A stretch of 64,000 bases of DNA, from positions 3,222,001 through 3,286,000 of the forward strand of contig NC_088322.1 in NCBI RefSeq assembly GCF_910592395.1, read 5' to 3'. The notes below the pieces were generated by a model. That model had not been told where the DNA came from, ran no database searches, and saw only the letters and a program-made list of their open reading frames with translations. The DNA is from Lineus longissimus. Its lineage: Eukaryota > Nemertea > Pilidiophora > Heteronemertea > Lineidae. The translations under genes and the position numbers were made by a program. This document shows positions 54,844 through 64,000 of the stretch, in pieces (within the stretch, counting starts at the first letter, position 1; each line of letters starts with the position of its first letter).

Positions 54844-57800
54844 ATGGAGTCTGAAATAGCCACTTTGCTCAATTTAAACGCCAATGATCGCGATAATCTA
54901 TCGAATTTAGTCGGGGAATTCTTTGGAGAGTCTTGGATAGATGACCAAGAAGACGTACAAAGCGATTTGGATGATGGAGAGGAGTCAGATGAGGATGAAT
55001 TTGACCAGACTTCTGGGACCTTCGATTCGGTCATGAATAGCCAAGCTGCTGCAGAGTACAAAGAGTGCAATGCTGGCGATTTTGGCCAGGCTGAGTGGGA
55101 AAAGTCCTCTAAGTTCAGGTGAGACGATTTTCAGGATGTCTTTCATTGTTTTCAGTATGTTTATATGCCCCTCAAATTGATAGTTTCTTCAAAATTTAGG
55201 CACAAAATATGTAAACATTGACATGGTCATTGTGTAAACAAACAACAGAGTGTTGGGGTCCAGCATGCACAGAGGGACCTACACCATGTACACTAGGCCT
55301 ATGTATGTCAGCCTATCTCAATCTGTGGTTGCCTAGACCTAATCAATCAATCTTCCATTCATTTTCAGTTGTACTTGCAAGCATAATGATGGCCAGCCTT
55401 GTCATCAACGGTACACAGCCCAAGATAAGGCGCATAGGAGAATGGCCATGATGCAGCTGACACCAAGTGAGTATAAGCAAAGAAACAAAGAAATCTTGAT
55501 GGTGAATTGATGCCAAGTTTATTTAAGACTCAGAGAGTTGAATACATAGTTAGGTCTACATGTAATTACAATGGATGTTATGTGAAAACGGTATAAAAAT
55601 ATCAATGATTCTTGTGTTGACGCTAATCATTCTGTTTCTTTTCAGGGGAGCAAATGCTCGTTCTTTTAGGGAAGCTATCGTGTGGAATAAACTCCTCGGA
55701 GATGACTGCTAAAAGCAGGAGAAAGGAGCAGACTCCACGGAAGTTGAATCAGAAGACAACCTTCTGGCTTGAGGGACAGCAGATTTGTCGAGATACATTC
55801 ATGTTTTTGCATGTGTAAGTATAACGCCATGTAGCAGATTCCTTGTTAAAATGTTATTGTCACTTACTGCAAGAAGTATCTATTCACACAAGGTTTGAGG
55901 AGCCCTTTGGTATGTTTGGCAATACATTAATGCATTTGAAGTTACATGTCGTTGAAGTAACCAAGGCGTTGTATATTTTTCAGGATTGGAAGCCCTAAAC
56001 GTCTGACTGATCTTCTCCACCATTACACCGAAAATGGACTTGAGCCCAAGGAAAAGAAATCAGGAGGGAGGAAGTCGAACACCAAGTCATTTACCTTTGA
56101 TGACACGCAGAGGGCTGTGCGCTTCCTGACTAATTATTCTGAGGAGAATGCCCTTGTTCTCCCTGGTCGGGTCCCTGGGTTTAAGAGGGAAGACATACAG
56201 TTGTTGCCTTCATCCCATACAAAGATTTCAGTGTACAACTGCTACAAGGAATCTTTAAAAGATACAGGTATGTACTAAAAGGACTGGAAAAAATTTGATA
56301 TAATGAACTATTGCTCTCTGGCCTTGTAACTTATGATGTTCCTTTATTTTTTTTCAGGTCAGAACTATTGCTCTCTTTCTTTGTAACTTATAATGTTCCT
56401 TTATTTTCAGGTCATCGACTCATGGGCAACAGCACGTTTATGGACATTTGGAAACAACTCTGTCCATTCATTGTTAGCGCCAAGCCGATGTCAGATTTGT
56501 GTTGGACCTGCCAAAACAACAACACTTTGATCTATCGGAGTGCCAACCTGACTGATGAGGCGAAGAACGAACGGATCAAAAGCCAGGAAGAACACCTCTT
56601 TCTGGTTCAGCGCGAAAGATCGTTGTACAACTCCCTTACTAAAGAGGCCAAGAACGTTTGCAAGGCGAATGACATTGTTGACTTGGGACCCAATCCACCA
56701 TGCAGCAGGGAAACATCGATGCACTACTCCTTTGATTTTGCCCAGCAGGTTCATCTGCCGAGTAACCCCATGCAGCCTGGTCCCATTTACTTCCTAGTTC
56801 CACGCAAAGTTGGAATATTTGGGATCTGCTGTGAGGGGCTTCCTCGACAGGTGAACTTCCTGATTGATGAGGCCCACCTGATCAGCAAAGGTTCAAATGC
56901 TGTCATATCCTACTTGGATTATTTCTTCAATAACTATGGCCTTGGAGAGACTGATGTTGACCTCCACTGTGACAATTGCTCGGGACAAAATAAAAACCGA
57001 TATGTTTTGTGGTACTGTGCATGGCGAGTTGCCAAGGGCCTTCACAGATCGATTTCGCTGCACTTCCTCATTGCGGGGCACACAAAGTTCGCCCCAGACT
57101 GGTGCTTCGGGCTCGTGAAAAGGGCATTCAAGCGCACTGTGGTACCGTCTCTCAGCGTATTGGAGGATGTAGTCAACACGTGCTCTACTCCCAACGTTGC
57201 GAAGGTGATCGGCCGAGAAGATGGGACAAGCGAAGTTCCGGTTTGTAACTGGCAGGACTTCTCTACTGGTTCATGCAAGCCTGTGCCTGGAATCAAAAAG
57301 TATCAACACTTTAGGTTAGTACATAAAAAAATATAATCAGAATCAATCTGTTTTCAATGACTTATCAACAGTGTATAAAATAATCAGAATCAATCTGTTT
57401 TTCAATGCTTGTAGTGATAAAAACTTACCAATAAGAGCTACAATATTCTTGTACGCATGTGTGTGTTTTCAGTAGAAAGTACTTTCAATGATGAGTCAAC
57501 TCAAAATGATTCCTATCTGTTTCAGGTTCGGTTCACAGCATCCAGGGGTGGTATTTGTGAAGGCGAATTCAGAGAGTGAAGAGGCCCCATTCCCAGTTCT
57601 CCTTCCTCAGGCTGTCTTTCCAGATGGACATGCAAAGGTTATTGAGCCACCGGGACTGCCACTCGCACGACGCCAATACCTCTACAAGTCGATTCGTCAA
57701 TTTGTAGATGACCCTTACAAGGATGTTGTGTGTCCAAGACCAGAAGCTCTGCCTGCTGATGACTCGGACAATGAACAGCAGGTTCCAAACGAAATTCCAG

Positions 57801-57940
57801 TGGAAAATGGACATCTTGCTAGACAGGACAACACTAGAGGGAAAAGGGGACGCGGAGGTGGGCGTGGCGCAGGGCGTGGTCGTGGCGCAGGGCGTGGCCG
57901 TGGCAGGGGTGCAGTAGATCGTAGCCGCAGCCCTCACTAA
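54844..57940 (+). CDS. Intact six-exon DDE-like (DUF7869-type) transposase
   Basis: Exons 54844-55118, 55369-55466, 55646-55814, 55984-56267, 56411-57314, 57526-57940; phases all match and the total is 2145 bp (714 aa). Order: acidic N-terminus (MESEIATLLNLN...), a small Cys/His cluster CTCKHNDGQPCHQR, a basic helix-rich region, then the core HYSFDFAQQVHLPSNPMQPG, VGIFGICCEGLPRQVN, KGSNAVISYL, LHCDNCSGQNKNR and FLIAGHTKFAPDWCFGLVKR. The tail has RG-rich repeats (about 57835-57920). The core matches the widespread domain of unknown function DUF7869, probably an RNase H-fold transposase (Asp in FDFAQ, DNCSGQNKN, GHTKFAPD). No disabling change seen. Confidence 0.78.
56306..56413 (+). repeat. Tandem duplication of a splice-acceptor segment in intron 4
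   Basis: AACTATTGCTCTCT...TTCCTTTATTTT(n)CAG occurs twice in tandem (about 56306 and 56365), so two acceptors lie in a row; the second keeps frame. Homology with copy A ends in this duplication. Confidence 0.75.
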
Positions 57941-58494
57941 CATTCTAAACTCTATTGCAATGTACAGACTATAAAAACAGTGATATTGTTTGATTTCTGA
58001 TAAGTGATAGGACAGTGGATGAAGGGAACTGCTGCAGTGTATCTGCCGGGTGATCTGACAAAAAAATGAAATTTTGTAAAAAAAGAAACTGATGTTTGAT
58101 AATGTTCCTGATGGAATTTTCACTTGAAATTTCATGAATATATTGGTCTATCTATGAGTAATACATGGTGTGAATTTCATTTCATTCGCTTGAAAATGGA
58201 TGTATGTTGCTAAGGAGTTTATATTGATCGTCTTTAAGACCATTTTTGTCAAAAGTTGCATTTCCCCGAATTACTAAAATTCAAAACTTAAAACTCCCAT
58301 ATCTCTGCCAATTTTTGTCCGATTCTTAGAATTCAGGTACCAATGAAAAGAGGTTTTTATACTCTTTCATTTGACACCATTATCTCCATTTCTTTAATTT
58401 GACCCAAGTGTACTGTTTTGTACTGGAGGGTCACATTTAGAAAACTCAAATCGATTCATCGATATACAGCCCCCGACACGATACAGCTGGGTAT

Positions 58495-60853
58495 CTAGGC
58501 TGCCTCTTCCTGAGAAGACCCTTCTTCATGTTCTTGTGTCAGCATATCTCGAAGAAGTTCCACTTGAGGATGATGAGCCATGCAGATGTCCTGGAAATCC
58601 TGTGTTAAATTGAAAATGTCAAAAAAGTTTGCTGTATAAGCGTCGTGCGTTACGTCGCACTTCTTCAGCGTTTTGTCTCCGTAGGCGATTGTGGTTGGGT
58701 GGCTCTTCAGAAAGAAATCCCGTTTTTGTTGCCTCCCTTTTCTCGGCTGATGATGTAGGTTCCCGAGGCCTTTCCTTTGCAAGGATTCCAGGCTTGCTGA
58801 AACGAATACAATCATGAATAAAAATGGAAATACGATATCAATATGTGACCCGCCAGCCATGACACTAAAATCAGTGGCATGTCAGGTTGAGACGGACTGG
58901 TTGTTCATTTCAGCCATTATTTCAAGAGCATTTGGAGCCTAAACAAAGTGCAGTTCAGAACCATGTTTGAGGAGTAGATCTTAGATACTCACATCGTATA
59001 CCATCGGCCGTCTGTCCTTTCCCAAGTTTCTTGTGGATTTGTCTGACTGAGACAACAGGGCCTGAAAGGACGGCCACTGCCCTAGCAACCCTTTCGTCAA
59101 TGGACCGTATGTTGGCATTTATCCTTGAAGAAGTTGCTTGGTTAGACACCGCCTAGTAGGAAAATAAAATACATGTAAATAAAATACACAGACAGTGAAC
59201 AGCGTTTTTTTTCTTCAAATTTTATAACTAGCTTCAGAGTGGACTTATTCTCAGATGAGACTATTCTCTAATGTTATACGATAATTACGAGATTGTAAAT
59301 TTCATCGCATCGGTCTCGGGCGTCGAAATCTTCATAAATGTAGGCCGAGAATGTATATACTGTGTCGACTCTATTAAGCCTGTTTTGGTCCGGTAGGCCT
59401 ATTACACGTAGTTTAGGCTTTTTCAACAGGCAGTATTCAACCGGCTTAATAGCGTCGACACAGTATATATATATGTAGGCCTTTTTGATCTTATATATTG
59501 AATCGATGTTGGTCGGCGCCAATAACTTACCTGAAGAAAAATGTCTTTGTGGCCCGCTGCAACATTGTACAGCTTCTTCGCTCCATTGATAATGTCCACA
59601 TCAATCGCAAAATTGTCGTCTTCATGGGCTGCCACATCAGGATTTAAGAGCCTCTCCATCGTTGCTACTAAAATGTGAAGAACCCCCGACAACTGCAATA
59701 TATGTGTTGTCATTTTCGAACAAACTGTTCCCGTCTGCTGTGGCGGCTGCTGGCTGCCGGACTCTTCTTCACCTACAATACAAATAATGTACTTAAATTT
59801 ACAGAAGACGACTCCACTAGTTCGTTCATGGAAACGACGTTGAAATCTGTCAACATGATGCATTTATTTGATTTCTTCCGATTGCCTCTGCATGCTCGTT
59901 GCAAAATAATTGTTAATGCAAAAGGTAAAAAAGATAAAAGAGTTTCTATACTTACTGTCTGATGCATACTTCGATGCGATATAGTTCGCATATTCCTGTC
60001 GAACGTCGTCAAAAAGAGCGTCTGCTCCGGCCGTTAACGTGTACGTTATTGCCTCCTCTTTATGTGCCTCGTAAATCCTCCTTACCACGGGTTCAAATGA
60101 CCGAAGAGTAGTTTGCTTTACTTTTTCCATACATTCACGGATATATTGCGGTCCTTTGCCTAATGGTCTTGCGGCGAAAAAGAGGAACCGGTCATAGAAG
60201 CCGTCTCCAATGACTGGCATTGCCATCATCTCTAGAAGAAGAGGCTCAGGCTGTATCATCATACTAATACTTAAAGATGTAGCTTGAAAGCCCCTCACTC
60301 CTGTGGATAGGACACATGAATCACCCTCACCACCCCACATCTTGTTAAGGACGGCTCTTTCGGAATCCCCCTTTTGTTGTTTTCTTCTGATCTCGGCGAT
60401 CACCTGCATCCCCTCATCCCCGCCAAGCAGGCCGTAACCTTGGGTGTCCTTCTGGTGGACGTGGATGCCTGCACTGGTGTAGCTTTCTATCAAAAGCGGA
60501 TGATTAGTTTCCTCCAGAAACATCATGTTGGCGGGTTTAACGACGTTTGTGAACACCTGGCTTTTGCCACCACCAGTGTCGCTGATTCCGACCATAAAAG
60601 TGTTCAATGGCGACACATAATCACCATGCAGTGATGAGATTCTGCACTTGGGCCCAACAAGAGAAGCGACAAGCGGTAATAAATTGGCCATCGTCAAAGT
60701 AACCACAACGTTATTGGCCCCAGAAAACCACGACAGCCACTCGAACACGTTATTGGGAAGAACATCCTCCCATGGCACCTTCTGCAACCATGCCTTCCTG
60801 TACAGCCCTTGAACATCAGTGTTATTAAGAGATTTCGACATATTGACAGCCAC
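58495..60853 (-). CDS. P-loop ATPase resembling DUF3987, divergent partner of a Merlin-type transposase
   Basis: Exons 60853-59956, 59772-59531, 59152-58993, 58796-58495; phases match and the total is 1602 bp (533 aa). The first exon has a long N-terminal domain, then VGISDTGGGKSQVF (Walker A, about residues 88-101), YGLLGGDEGMQVI (Walker-B-like acidic pair), a sensor-like LSTGVRGFQA, and MMIQPEPLLLEMM...GDGFYDRFLFF, the arrangement seen in DUF3987 proteins of bacteria and mobile elements. Later exons are helical and end in an acidic tail (QEHEEGSSQEEAA). No membrane segment. Location and phase conservation suggest a selected gene. DNA-dependent ATPase acting with the neighbour is an inference. 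Confidence 0.68.
59354..59469. repeat. Inverted repeat in an intron of the ATPase gene
   Basis: Arms TATATACTGTGTCGAC + (T/G)CTATTAAGCC, 26 of 27 matching, about 62 bp apart. CCGGCTTAATAGCGTC at its right edge reappears at 62089-62104 in the transposase intron. Confidence 0.75.
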
Positions 60854-61126
60854 GGAAGGAATAATTAGAATGGCGGGATTTCAGCCAGTGAAACATTTAT
60901 ACGCCTAGTACTAGGATACGCCCTAGGCCTACATGTATGCTAAAGGATAAATACAAAAGAATTTTCGCGCCCTTCAGAAATAGATTTGGGGAGGAACACA
61001 AATTAAAGGGATATTATAAGCGATAATCCCTCGCACTCCCCTACATGTACTATGTACTTAAGCCTATGTACTTTATTTTGAGACTTATTTTTGAGAGCAG
61101 CGAGCAAAATGATCAATTTATAGAAA
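60854..61126. promoter_or_regulatory. Shared divergent promoter region
   Basis: 273 bp separate the two start codons. It is A/T-rich toward the transposase, and no clear TATA box is seen. The head-to-head layout implies co-expression. Confidence 0.5.
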
Positions 61127-62565
61127 ATGGCCGAGTCAAAGAAAAGAAGCAATGATGAAGAATGCGTGGAGTCCAAAAAAAGCAGGAGTTACGGACGGGA
61201 TAAAAAGAAATGGTCGATGACGCACCGAGACGTACTTTCCCAAATACAGAAGACGTCGTTGGAAATCATCCAACGGTTACAAGAAGAAGGACTCGTATCA
61301 AGTGCCTACGAATGTCCACATTGTGGGGAGGCAATGAATTTAACCAAGGCATCTTCAGGAAAATCGTCATCAGATGGATATGAATGGTCCTGCCAACGAA
61401 CGATTCAAGGCCGAAGGCACAGCAGAGTAACCCGATCAATTCGTAAAGGAAGCTGGTTTGAACAATCAAAGTTGCAGCTCGGGGAAGTCATTGAATTGAC
61501 GTATTGGTGGACGCGAGATATGTCGAACAAGAACATAATACACGAGATGAAAATGTCAAGTAGAACGGTGGTTGATTGGTGTAATTTCTGCAGAGAGGTA
61601 TGCATCCCAATATGCGTAACCAAGGGCGAGAAGATAGGTGGTAACGATGTAGATGTGGAAATAGACGAGTCAAAGATTGGAAAAGTGAAGTACCATCGAG
61701 GACATGCCGTCGAAGGACAGTGGGTGTTCGGAGGATGTGAAAAGAAGGACAGTAGTAAGATGTTTCTCGTCCCTGTACCGAAACGGTCAAAAGACGTGCT
61801 GCTGCCACTCATTCAGCAATGGATACACCCAGGAAGCATTATTTCATCGGGTAAGTAATCCGCAATTGTGTCAATTTCAAACTATTTAGCCGGTTGGAAT
61901 ATAAGCCTTTTGTGCAGGTGCCCTTGAACAGGTGTGATAGAATCAAATGCGCTCCCTTTCCTGATGCCCGCCTGTGTTGTTCGTCTTCGGATTTTAAAAG
62001 GATCTTGGCTTTTTTGGAGTCCTATTGAATGGTGCCGTGTTCTATTATTGAGGGCATTTGATATCAGGGGGCATCTGATTCTATTACACCGGCTTAATAG
62101 CGTCTCAAAAGTACTATACCTTATATCCCCGAACCTGATAAAGTGACTTGCGATGACAAAGGCTTGGGGGCAAAGATGGAGTTACGAGTTTAAATGACAT
62201 ATCTTTTGAGGCTTTAATTGTGACAAAATAACCTTTGTTTAGCATTGAGTATTTTCGTATGACTTTTGACAGATTGTTGGAAGGCCTACGCAGACATAGG
62301 AGCGTTGCCGGAAGGGTACAAGCACAGGACCGTCAACCATTCCGTTGAATACAAGGCGCCAGACGGGACGTGCACAAACACAATAGAGGGTTCTTGGCGG
62401 CACGTGAAGCAGTCTCTTCCGATTTCCTGTCGAAAGGAATTTTATGCAGGCTACCTCGCTGAGTTTCTCTGGAGGAAAAAAAACAGGCATCAGGATGATC
62501 TGTTTGTATCATTCCTCCAAGACATTTCGGAAGTGTTTCCTCCAACTCGTCGCGATGTGAAGTAA
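61127..62565 (+). CDS. IS1595/Merlin-type DDE transposase
   Basis: Two exons (61127-61850, 62273-62565), phase-matched, 338 aa. N-terminus basic. A zinc-ribbon-like YECPHCGEAMNL...WSC precedes SRVTRSIRKGSWFEQSKL and IIELTYWWTRD-like helices with a helix-turn-helix (MKMSSRTVVDWCNFCREVC). The catalytic core shows VEIDESKIGKVKYHRGH (Asp), KRSKDVLLPLI, DCWKAY (Asp) and NTIEGSWRHVK (Glu), the IS1595/IS1016 signature carried in eukaryotes by the Merlin superfamily. The second Asp codon is split by the intron. No stop or frameshift. Length is normal for the family. Confidence 0.88.
61931..62090. mobile_element. 160-bp MITE in the Merlin-type transposase intron
   Basis: GGTGTGATAGAATCAAATGC opens and the inverse of GGTGTAATAGAATCAGATGC closes it (two mismatches), with a short CCC/GGG continuation. 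No coding capacity. Confidence 0.75.
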
Positions 62566-64000
62566 ATCATTAATTCCTATAGTCCTATAGGGATCACGTG
62601 CACAGACTCATTAGACATGTGACCTCTTGAAGGGACACTATATATAGGCCGCAGTTATGAAGGCAAGATAAAAGTTACACGAATTAGCCAATAGCGGTCT
62701 CTCACATCTAACAGTATATACGTCTTGAAACTATTCAAGCTTGTACGAGGAATATACGTTCAGTGCTAACGTGCTACTCTGTATATTAATCACCTGAAGA
62801 TGGCCAATTTAATTCCCTGATTCTACCTATTGTCCCCCTTTAAGTGGTGGTGGTGGTGGTGGTGGTGGCGGCGGCGGCGGGGCCGGGGGGGTTGTAGATG
62901 TATACATGTATATATGTACCGGTATAGTTTCAGAAATGATAATTTTGTTCATATCCATTCTATTATCCAGGCCTGATGGTCGGCGATACCAGGATTTCGT
63001 ATAAAGTATTAAATGATTGAATACAAGCATTTAGTTCAGTCTTTTATTGAAACAGCCAGTCTTTATTACGTGTCAACTACACATGCAAACATATTGCTGT
63101 GAAAAATTCACCGAACCAGCCCGGGAACCAGACTATAGACGGGACTATCGATAACAGTCATTATATACTGATACACGTAATCTACAATATCGCTATCCCA
63201 GAGTCTTTAGCATGGTGATATTATGGCCCCGCGGCCTTGTCGTAAGGAAGCTTACTTAGGTTGACGCGGACGGCTGTACAGTCTTGATCTAGCTAAAACT
63301 CAAACTCGCACAGTGCCGTAATTCAAATTCAATTTCACCGTCGTAAGGAACGAAATCAGCGCCTCTAGTGTGAAGATTGGCTAATAAGGGCGCACCTAAC
63401 TTTAACGACACAAACAACGAACATGTAATGATGAGGTAGTTCGCATAATATCGGCTGTCTAGATGTCTTGGTGTCGAGTTAAGATTCAATGAATGCCGTA
63501 TTTTATTTACAAGCGCTGGCGATTCTCGTACATGTCGGCATCTAGACAGCTGTGACGCGTTGTGAAGCAGGTGGTTAGATGTCTTGATGCCTCATGCGCT
63601 TAGCATGGCCGAATCACAACCATAAGGTACTTCCGATCAGGGGTTGTAAATTTTAGCCCAAAAAATGATCGTTGCAAAAAATTGGCGGAAGGAACTTAAC
63701 AGGTTCCCAACCAGGGGGTTTTGGGGGTTTCCCCCCCCCCAACCTAAAGGCGCTGCGCGCTTACTAGGGCACTGCACTGATAATATTACGGACCAGGTCG
63801 CAAATCATTGTTTTGAGTTGAGTGAATGAAGGTAAAAATGGCTTACCTGGGCAAAATCAAGATGTTATCAAAAATACACTCCTAAATGCATCCTCTTTCA
63901 GATAGACAGGTGTATTTGTTTATTAAGACAGCATATCCAGGGTTAAAACAGTGTTTTTAAATGGTTCCAGAAGCAACAGCTGAGAAAAGTCACCAAAATC
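62566..64000. other. Right flank, non-coding
   Basis: No gene seen. Includes a (GTG)n/(GGC)n microsatellite at about 62845-62890 and a G/C-run pair at about 63716-63740. Terminal repeats of the ATPase/transposase unit were searched for here by eye and not found. Confidence 0.4.
62845..62890. repeat. (GTG)n(GCG)n microsatellite
   Basis: GTGGTGGTG... passing into GGCGGCGGCGG. Confidence 0.9.

Larger units (their letters stand above)
54314..58434 (+). mobile_element. Complete DUF7869-type DNA transposon (copy B)
   Basis: 4121 bp with terminal inverted repeats GTGACCCTCCAGTACAAAAC + (C/A)GTAC, 24 of 25 matching (54314-54338; 58410-58434), and 4-bp ATTT duplications outside (54310-54313, 58435-58438). 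It contains one six-exon gene. About 530 bp of 5' leader includes an open frame on the minus strand (54721-54503) that is conserved with copy A but has no known domain. A truncated relative is at 33550-35590. Intact ends and gene suggest recent activity. Superfamily name not assigned. Confidence 0.85.

Noticed and set aside
58438-63000. Terminal inverted repeats for the ATPase/Merlin unit
   Set aside because: GAAGGGACAC near 62631 looked like a TIR end, but no inverse partner was found on the left, including beyond the nested transposon, so no boundary is claimed.
1-64000. tRNA or rRNA genes
   Set aside because: No sequence with a convincing A-box/B-box pair or rRNA core was seen by eye; a covariance-model scan would be decisive.

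Overview
The window is animal nuclear DNA, most likely from a marine invertebrate. Genes are split by canonical GT-AG introns whose phases match across exons. There are no bacterial-style operons, and A+T-rich non-coding DNA is full of inverted repeats and microsatellites. Long tandem arrays ending in (ACG)n, and a fragment reading AAGAGGCCCAAGGGCCTGGC, recall repeats of molluscs and other lophotrochozoans, but a deuterostome such as an echinoderm or hemichordate is not excluded. No ordinary host housekeeping gene, tRNA or rRNA was recognised. Nearly every coding region is mobile-element-derived, so this is a nested transposon landscape.

Layout. 1-1353 is the frameshifted 3' part of an unassigned transposase-like gene. 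2307-13104 is a PIF/Harbinger-type unit: a Myb-like gene on + (exons 2307-2392, 8518-8817 and about 11375-11590) converging on an intact DDE transposase on - (13104-12034). A 5.44-kb THAP/Kolobok-type transposon (2712-8151, TTAA target duplications, 18-bp terminal repeats) sits in the first Myb intron. It carries a three-exon transposase and an antisense two-exon gene for a P2X7 C-terminal 'ballast'-domain protein. The second Myb intron holds a palindrome, a hairpin and two MITE-like elements. 13.5-19.6 kb holds a LINE RT scrap, a decayed Gypsy gag-pol split by a tandem-repeat element, and two large copies of that family. 20216-25877 is an uninterrupted nine-exon gene of a transposase-like family with a C2H2 finger and a probable lost catalytic Asp. 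26.4-29.4 kb is repeats and a Tigger remnant.

29445-42318 is a MULE-type gene with PHD finger, OTU cysteine-protease domain and MULE core. It is broken by frameshifts and then split by a 9.8-kb Gypsy LTR retrotransposon (32192-41985, 4-bp ATTA duplication). That retrotransposon is itself disrupted in gag by the 5' half of another DNA transposon (33550-35590, minus). The full-length relative of this insert lies at 54314-58434 with an intact six-exon transposase. 42.5-54.3 kb is tandem repeats, foldback elements and minisatellites with no convincing host gene.

58495-62565 is a divergent pair separated by 273 bp: a four-exon P-loop ATPase resembling DUF3987 (minus) and a two-exon IS1595/Merlin-type DDE transposase (plus). 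All exon phases close and both reading frames are intact. If the two form one element, it would be a Merlin-like transposon with an ATPase partner. This and the ballast gene inside the Kolobok element are the most unusual systems in the window.
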